From positions 428,508-492,507 of the forward strand of contig CAIIXF020000013.1 in NCBI GenBank assembly GCA_903813345.2: 64,000 nt of DNA, given 5' to 3'. This DNA is from Owenia fusiformis. Taxonomy: Eukaryota > Annelida > Polychaeta > Sabellida > Oweniidae. The position numbers and the translations under genes were made by a program. Below the pieces are notes generated by a model. It was not told where the DNA came from. It ran no database searches and saw only the letters and a program-made list of their open reading frames with translations. This document shows positions 58,801 through 64,000 of this stretch, in pieces (the first letter of the stretch is position 1; each line of letters opens with the position of its first letter).

Positions 58801-61800
58801 CTACTAATAAACTGCTTCAATAACCTGCCATAATAAAATATGAAAGCATATTAAAGAATTAAAATAAAATAAAGGAAAACAAGACATAAGCATGCAGAAT
58901 GTCACCTGCCATTTGTTACAGATACCAAACTCTAACCGCTAACTGCCAATCACCATCCACAAAAATTGTGCCATGTCTATTCATTATATCATTTTAACTT
59001 ACTTTATTGGCAGTTATATTTAGTATTGAATGAAGATGAGCCAATAATGTCTCGTCAATTGGTGTTTTATCTGAGGCTATGCTTCTAGAAGCTTCTTCTT
59101 CTTCAATTGACATTCCTTGTGTCCAATAAGCCACCTCTTGCTCAATACAATTTTGGACAAGTGCAACACCATCCATGTCTTCCTCATCCTGAACTTCCTC
59201 TCCTACTAACAGGGGATCGCATGAATCATCATCAGCTGAAATTAAACCGTACTATACATGTGCTAATATCATGTATACTGCATCTATCTCGGTAGTAGAA
59301 CTTACTGGTGAATACTTTAAAAATAAAAACTACACATACAGGGTGGTCCAAAAAAATGGAAACCCTTATGGCATTTTCCTCATATCTTTGTCATTTAAAA
59401 AAATAACTCCCTGATATTTTCCACAAGTGTACATCATTGCATTTCCTACCAGCTATATTTCATGACCATCAGATTGATAGTCACAATGTTACAGCACTTT
59501 AGGGAACATGCCTCGGTGGCCACTTTTGGGCTTTCAGCAAACCTGCACTCATAGTCCAAAATGTGACTACCTGTAGGTATACGCGAAGATAGAGTGTATG
59601 AGAATGACCTCAAGGCAATAGCAGACCTCAAAAGTGAGATCATTCGTGTCATTCAGGCCATACCTGCCGAGGAATAGATTTAGGTCATTGACAACTGTGC
59701 AGCTTTGACTTAATTGCTATAATGCCCAAACATGAATCATGTTGTTCAAAGTGCTGTAAAATTTTTACTATCAGTCTGATGGTCATGAAATATGCTAGGG
59801 TGGTAGGAAAGTGAAAAATGTACAAATGTGTGAAATATCAGGGAGAAATTTTTAAAAATAACTAAGATATGAGGAACATGCAGGGTTTCCATTATTTCCC
59901 ACCCTGTACTTGATGCAATTATGTATATTTCTCCTTACATTTTTTGGATTTGCACCAGACCGAATCACACAAACTGTGGTGTCCAAAAACGTGGCGGGCG
60001 ACATTTATTATGTCTCTGCGTAATAATTCAGTGATATACCCTTTCTTCTCAGGCGTTTCCTCTAGTTGTTTTGTGCGCATTCTAATCGCACATCTTACTG
60101 AGCTCACCATTTTAATTCGTTTTTCAAGAGTTAGTATTTGTTTAAACTTTGGATTCTCCTTTACAAAAGTTTCAAGCCTGGTTCTGACATTTTTGGTAGC
60201 ATGATTAGAACATTCGACTTTTTGCATTCTTTCACACCATTTTGGGCCATATTTGAGCAAAGTTGCTTCACAGCTACTATCGCCATCTCCAAGGAGTTTC
60301 AAATATCTAATGCCGTACTTTTCTTCACATTCACTAAAGGCCTGCAGACAAATATCTGCTTCCATAGCCTGACTTGACTGGGTCCAATTTTTAAAGCATG
60401 TATGCTGAAATAATTATGAGGTGTGAAATAATCCATGTTTAATATTTTTTAATACATATTGCCATGTTAAGATGAAATGTTTATAGTGGAAATAATAGAA
60501 AACAAAAACGCATCTGAGTAGCAAATATAGATTTTAATATGATTTTATTCAGTTTATTTGGCATTTTTGATTTGCAAATTCAAAATCTGAAAATATCTGA
60601 AAAGTGATAGGCCGTCCAACTATCCCGAAATTCACGTCTGTGAGACATTTGCTGAAGAAATTGAAGTCACATCCATTTTTCACATTTTTCTGATTATTGT
60701 CAAGCAAAAATATTTCAGGAGAACATAAAAAAATGTATGCCAAAAAAAATAAATGTGAGGTGTTCAAAATGGGTGTGATTTGACTGTAATTTAATAGCAC
60801 ACACCAACAAAGGTGTTCAGATTTGGACCAAGGTGTCCACAATTTGAAGGAAGGTGTTCAACATTTGTTAGTCACTCATTTTTGGTGTTCCAGGTTGACA
60901 GGCCTGAAGACAAGGCAAATGCATATGAAAAATATTCTATTCTATGGACTACTTCACACCTTTGGGATTGGTTGCTCCAGGTTTGTGTATTTTGTACACA
61001 TGTAGCAGTCTTTTATTCTTATTCCTACAAAGAGGGGCTTTTTGGTTCTAACACCAAATACAACTCCTACACCACCCTTAGCGGTGTAACTATGCTTATG
61101 GGCAGTTTTACACCATCCAGCATCAAAAGCCACAGGAACAATGGGGATTCCTTCATCAAAGTCAACTGAAATAGAAAACCCTTTGATTTGAAGAGAATCT
61201 TAAAATGCACAATACTATAATTTGTTATGAACCATACTTTATAAAATACTGATCATTGTGAACTAAATCAAATTCTTGGTATTTGTGTTATCATATTTCT
61301 TTAAATTATCAAACATTTCATAAAAAATGCTGGCCATTTTGAATTCCGAGATTTAGATGAAAACACAAGCAAAATGCATGAAAAAAGCTCCCCAGATTCA
61401 TTCTACAAACAACTCACGGTCCTTCACAAATTATTAAAATTGAAAGATCAATTCAATCACCTGCCAGTTTTTTCTCCTCTTTAGCATTTAGCATTAGTTC
61501 TTCTTGGGTTATATTTTTCAAGGACTGTCCTATTTCAGATTCGATTTTTGCATACGTTTTGAAACTTATGGTCCCAATGCCCATGGCGGCAAATGTTTCA
61601 TTGAAACTTGACTCCCCACTACCAGTAAGAATGCTGGCGAAAACTGCACGAAAGTTGATATCATGAGTCTTGTCTTTTTTTTTACTTGTTCTGAAGGAAA
61701 AGGTCTTGAAGCATCCATTACAGCATATTCTTATTGTTTTCACAAGTCCACAGTACTTTTTCTCGGAAATAGCAAATAAATTGGAGGTCACCTGATGGAT

Positions 61801-62064
61801 TTTCTCACAAGATAATGCGTGAGTGGCAATAGTGTTTATAATGTTGTCGAATATGGTATTATCTATAATCCTATAGCCAGCTTTTGTCTCCTTGTTTTCA
61901 ATTTTTATTGTAACTTTTGGAATTTTGGGCAACTTATCTGTAATGTTTTCACTGGGTGTAATATGAGCCTTGTACTGCTGGTACTGAGATTTTTTAATTC
62001 GAAGAACAATGTTGGGGGATTCTCTTGACATTTTACGTCTATTAAAAGGTTTGAAACGAGGCAT
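52704..62064 (-). CDS. Mutator-like transposase fused by splicing to a YqaJ-type nuclease (1066 aa, 12 exons)
   Basis: Exons: 62064-61461, 61165-60960, 60404-59939, 59235-59003, 57370-57137, 56504-56318, 56092-55350, 54392-54289, 54109-54017, 53810-53736, 53285-53197, 52870-52704. Every intron is GT-AG, all phases agree, and the exons total 3201 nt, or 1066 codons plus stop. Residues about 60-425 match the Mutator-like transposase domain: C-rich cluster in exon 1 (CNGCFKTFSF), VAFDAGW with D216, KHSYTAKGGVGVVFG, NWTQSSQAMEAD, and LGDGDSS with D310/D312. Exon 5 keeps the late NTNLCEGWMS ... FDGGKRI block. Residues about 660-890 are a YqaJ/lambda-exonuclease fold. A basic linker and an acidic C-terminal module follow. 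Start chosen at MPRFKPFNRRK; an upstream exon may extend it. Presumed role: transposition of the element, the nuclease perhaps processing donor or target ends. Confidence 0.85.
53438..53550 (+). repeat. Short dispersed repeat, copy 3 (intronic)
   Basis: ACCACCTGCCAATTGTTA ... AGTTGGAGACAACAATATG, the same core as 1305-1475. It lies between exons 10 and 11 of the transposon gene. Confidence 0.5.
55350..56092 (-). CDS. YqaJ-type PD-(D/E)xK nuclease exon (exon 7)
   Basis: The largest exon, residues 644-891 of the fusion. Family features in order: SPDWFSARRIRLSASTFG (the W-R-L-S-F lead-in), an E-bearing helix near E719, CASCDG with D758, VECKK with E775 and K777, then FFFQIHGQIQCYDLDWVDLVV. D, E-x-K and the Q motif form a complete PD-(D/E)xK site. 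YqaJ nucleases are known as phage/viral recombination exonucleases that degrade DNA from ends. No inactivating change is seen. Confidence 0.88.
57503..57938. mobile_element. Tigger/pogo-type MITE in an intron
   Basis: Left end TACAGCATATATCTGAACAA and right end TAGACAGCTTCTACTGTA are imperfect inverted partners with TA at each border. The inside repeats TCTGAACACC/CCGAACACCTCC, the usual terminal text of pogo-like elements. No transposase. Confidence 0.5.
58273..58754. mobile_element. Tc1/mariner-type MITE in an intron
   Basis: CCGGATTTTCTCGCATATAC and its inverted partner at 58735-58754 are framed by TA (58271-58272, 58755-58756). The interior repeats TTATACGCCCATGGG and AGTAGTACAC twice. 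482 bp, non-coding. Confidence 0.75.
58885..58978 (+). repeat. Short dispersed repeat, copy 4 (intronic)
   Basis: CACCTGCCATTTGTTACAG, then ATACCAAACTCTAACC and a CACCATCCACAAAAATTG end, as in the copies at 1305 and 2697. Confidence 0.5.
59339..59906. mobile_element. Deleted IS630/Tc1-mariner element with about 150-bp TIRs in an intron
   Basis: CAGGGTGG ends with TA duplications (59337-59338, 59907-59908). About 150 bp of each end pair, including TTTCCTCATATCTTTG / ATATGAGGAACATG and TTTCATGACCATCAGA / TCTGATGGTCATGAAA. Between them is a leftover transposase C-terminus (RVYENDLKAIADLKSEIIRV) that ends at a stop after IPAEE. The catalytic part is missing. Confidence 0.75.
59939..61165 (-). 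CDS. Catalytic core exons 2-3 of the Mutator-like transposase
   Basis: Exon 2 (61165-60960) and exon 3 (60404-59939) hold the RNase H-like core: GIPIVPVAFDAGWCKTAHKH with D216, then KDCYMC, then MEADICLQAFSECEEKYG, KLLGDGDSSCEATLL and a VECSNHATKNVR block. D216 and D310 or D312 are the likely metal-binding aspartates. A third acidic residue could not be fixed by eye. Confidence 0.82.
61461..62064 (-). CDS. First main exon of the Mutator-like transposase
   Basis: 201 codons. Basic N-terminus (MPRFKPFNRRK), then GYRIIDNTIFDNII, a cysteine cluster with CEKIHQVTS and CCNGCFKTFSF, and NFRAVFASILTGSGESSFNE, as in the N-terminal half of the Mutator-like transposase family. Ends CTGGCAG|GTGATT. Confidence 0.85.
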
Positions 62065-62272
62065 ATTTGCAGTTGAACTTACGATGAATTTTGAATTTTA
62101 CTTTTAGATTTTTTTAAAAATGGCCGAATGACCTAGAAAAGAAATCAACAAATTATTACATGGATTAGTGAAGCAATGCGATGGCGATCGTCGGTATCTT
62201 CCCTGGAAAATGAAAAATGGGGTAGTAAGGTTGAATAAGACATGCACATTGTGACAAAATAAAGTATCTTAC

Positions 62273-62359
62273 CTTGGAAACGAGTGATTTTCTTTAGCTT
62301 TTTTCAGAGATCCCATAGTAGCAACCGATTCGCCACTTCCGCCGGAAAACACATGTTCC
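62273..62359 (-). promoter_or_regulatory. Probable leader exon of the Mutator-YqaJ gene
   Basis: TTTTCAG, then 87 bases, then AAG|GTAAGA. It contains an in-frame ATG (MGSLKKAKENHSFP) that would join the main exon through a weak AG at about 62079, adding a short basic N-terminus. It may instead be 5' UTR. No core promoter was identified upstream. Confidence 0.4.
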
Positions 62360-63180
62360 CTGAAAATAGTTACAATATTAACCAAACGACTTTATATATG
62401 ATAATTATTCTGTAATTATATCCCTTTCTATGTACAGAAGTGGAAAAATATGCTTAAGCATCCATATCTGTTTTCGATAAGACAAATTCAACAGAATAAA
62501 TTTCGCGCAATGATATAACATTTGACCTACAAAATGGCGATTTCGGGAGATATTGTTTATATCGTATACATTACATTTTTATGCCCGATCTGTGAAGGCG
62601 ATTGCCGATCTTAAGGTATGTAAATATAGCTCATGATATTTACAAATGAAATAACAACATTTGGTGTGTGATTTATATTCACATATTGGTGGATCGGCTA
62701 CATGAAAAGTTATTATGTATTTTTTTTAAATTTAGCATTGTGGGTGATAATTGACACTTTTTTAAAACCTATTTTTCTCGAGGTTTGATCCAACATTCAT
62801 ATCAAACATCACTTATCTATTGTCTATTGTATACAAAATACTGATTTATGCATTTATGTCATGATTGCAATCTTAAAACCACATGTGATATGTACCTCAA
62901 AAATGTATTTTTATCCTTCACATTACACTTCATTATCATGTCCACGTGAGGATAATGTTTTTTGGGGCCATTTGAATCATAAAGACTGGATATCAGAGGT
63001 AATTTTGGTACCACATTCATTATATCTCTTAGATATGATTTTGTTGAAAATGCACTGTTTTAGAAGGGGTATAATTTTGGGTATTTTTCATTTTCACTGG
63101 GAAACCTCGCCTTAATATACTAGTATTGTCCAAAATTTCCCGGGAAATCTCATTTCATTTCGCCGTGTGTAAAATGAATA
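62360..63180. other. Upstream region of the Mutator-YqaJ gene inside the right TIR
   Basis: AT-rich with no coding recognised on either strand. The element's promoter should be here or in the TIR. Confidence 0.45.
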
Positions 63181-63234
63181 TGCGCCCTCTATAATTTCAG
63201 ATTTCCATGTCGTGCCTGAGATTTACTCGCGACC
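63181..63234 (-). repeat. Right TIR of the Mutator-like element
   Basis: Inverted match to 50742-50795. One mismatch (A versus T near the inner end). Confidence 0.92.
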
Positions 63235-63244
63235 CCAGGATTAC
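63235..63244 (+). repeat. 10-bp target-site duplication, right (CCAGGATTAC)
   Basis: Identical to 50732-50741. Confidence 0.9.
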
Positions 63245-64000
63245 TCCCAAACATAAAATATACATGAATATAAATTACCGAGACATGAAATATAACAACA
63301 ATTATGCACAGACTGACATAATAAAGATGCTTTAATGAGTTGAAGTTATCCTCCTGAATTTTTAATTCCAAAATTGCCTAGCGTAGACAATTCTCAACTT
63401 GAACTCCATATATCTCGAAAAATATAAGCTAATTCTAGTCCAAAGCTACTCAATCAATACTTGAGATCGTTATTTATACTAATCTATTGAAACTGGATAG
63501 AAAGAAAGACAAACTAACCTGTATTGCAAGGTATGAGCGGCGGTTTCGGTGGTGACGCACTTAAAAACTTTGGTGGGTACTGGATGTCAACTACCCAAAC
63601 GTGAAACGAAACCACTAATTAAATTAGAAATATACGAAATGACCGGAAGTGGTCAATTTAACACGCTAATTAATTCGCACACACAATTGAGAGACCAAGT
63701 AGGAATAAAAATAATTGCTCAAATATGTGTATAATTAGCTAGCTCAACTATAACCGGGGAAATTGCTGTTAAAGTGCTGAAAACCTCCAAATACTGGGAC
63801 CATAAAATCATGTTGAGAAAAAAATTATTACACTGAATGAGATTTCATGAATTTAATTTTCAAAAAATGTCTTTTATCTGCGGCCAAGGTTAGAAAATAA
63901 CAGAAGCACAAAAATGTTGTAAAAGAGTACAATTGAAAAATCGAGCATATCATATGGTATCAAAACAACATTTCTTCAGGCTAGTGTGCTCGAGATTACT
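63245..64000. other. Flanking DNA beyond the Mutator-like element; no gene recognised
   Basis: Continues the sequence that was interrupted at 50741. AT-rich. Only short chance frames; no TIR or tandem repeat noticed. Confidence 0.4.

Larger units (their letters stand above)
50742..63234 (-). mobile_element. Complete Mutator-like DNA transposon carrying a transposase-YqaJ nuclease gene
   Basis: 12,493 bp between 54-bp TIRs (53 of 54 positions match) and flanked by a perfect 10-bp direct duplication, a length typical of Mutator-like elements. One large minus-strand gene fills it, with the transposase end beside the right TIR. Smaller TIR elements lie in its introns. The gene's frame is open through all 12 predicted exons, so the element may be autonomous. 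Left of the gene, 50796-52703 is non-coding with many GATCCTTAGTGATT-like words from 51000 to 51430. Confidence 0.9.

Overview
The window is AT-rich animal nuclear DNA. It has GT-AG introns, exons matching the metazoan extracellular protein RECK, and a dense load of animal-type transposons. The repeats suggest a marine invertebrate, but I cannot name a phylum from sequence alone. Two 500-base runs of N (14001-14500 and 29501-30000) mark assembly gaps.

Layout. (1) 1-3.0 kb: five minus-strand exons match the N-terminal cysteine-knot region of RECK. One carries an in-frame stop and another an extra base. (2) 3-8.5 kb: foldback and MITE-like elements plus a minisatellite. (3) 8.5-14 kb: a minus-strand Helentron (Rep + PIF1-type helicase + C-terminal endonuclease) cut by the first gap, trailed by three 3'-region fragments in a row. 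(4) 14.5-16 kb: a small TIR element and a decayed tRNA-like sequence. (5) 16.1-29.5 kb and 45.9-50.6 kb: the two arms of a large inverted repeat, about 4.8 kb per arm. The left arm alone carries a whole-looking Ty3/Gypsy-type LTR element (19324-27878) with LTRs that match by eye and a 4-bp target duplication; the right arm keeps the empty site. (6) 30-45.9 kb: a spacer with small TIR elements, two elements sharing a Helentron-derivative (HINE-like) blueprint, a 156-bp satellite with three-unit higher-order structure, and a few possible minus-strand exons. (7) 50742-63234: a complete 12.5-kb Mutator-like DNA transposon with 54-bp TIRs and a perfect 10-bp target-site duplication.

The Mutator-like element is the best candidate for a little-described system. 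Its single minus-strand gene can be followed through 12 exons whose phases all match, giving an open frame of 1066 codons plus stop. The order is a Mutator-like transposase, then a YqaJ/lambda-exonuclease-type PD-(D/E)xK nuclease, then a basic linker, then a small acidic module that looks Tudor/chromo-like. Transposase and nuclease are thus predicted as one spliced polypeptide inside intact ends. Three smaller TIR elements have landed in its introns without touching the exons.

Limits: all homology calls are from recognition of motifs by eye. No alignment, RNA or database search was run, and percent identities are not given because I did not compute them.
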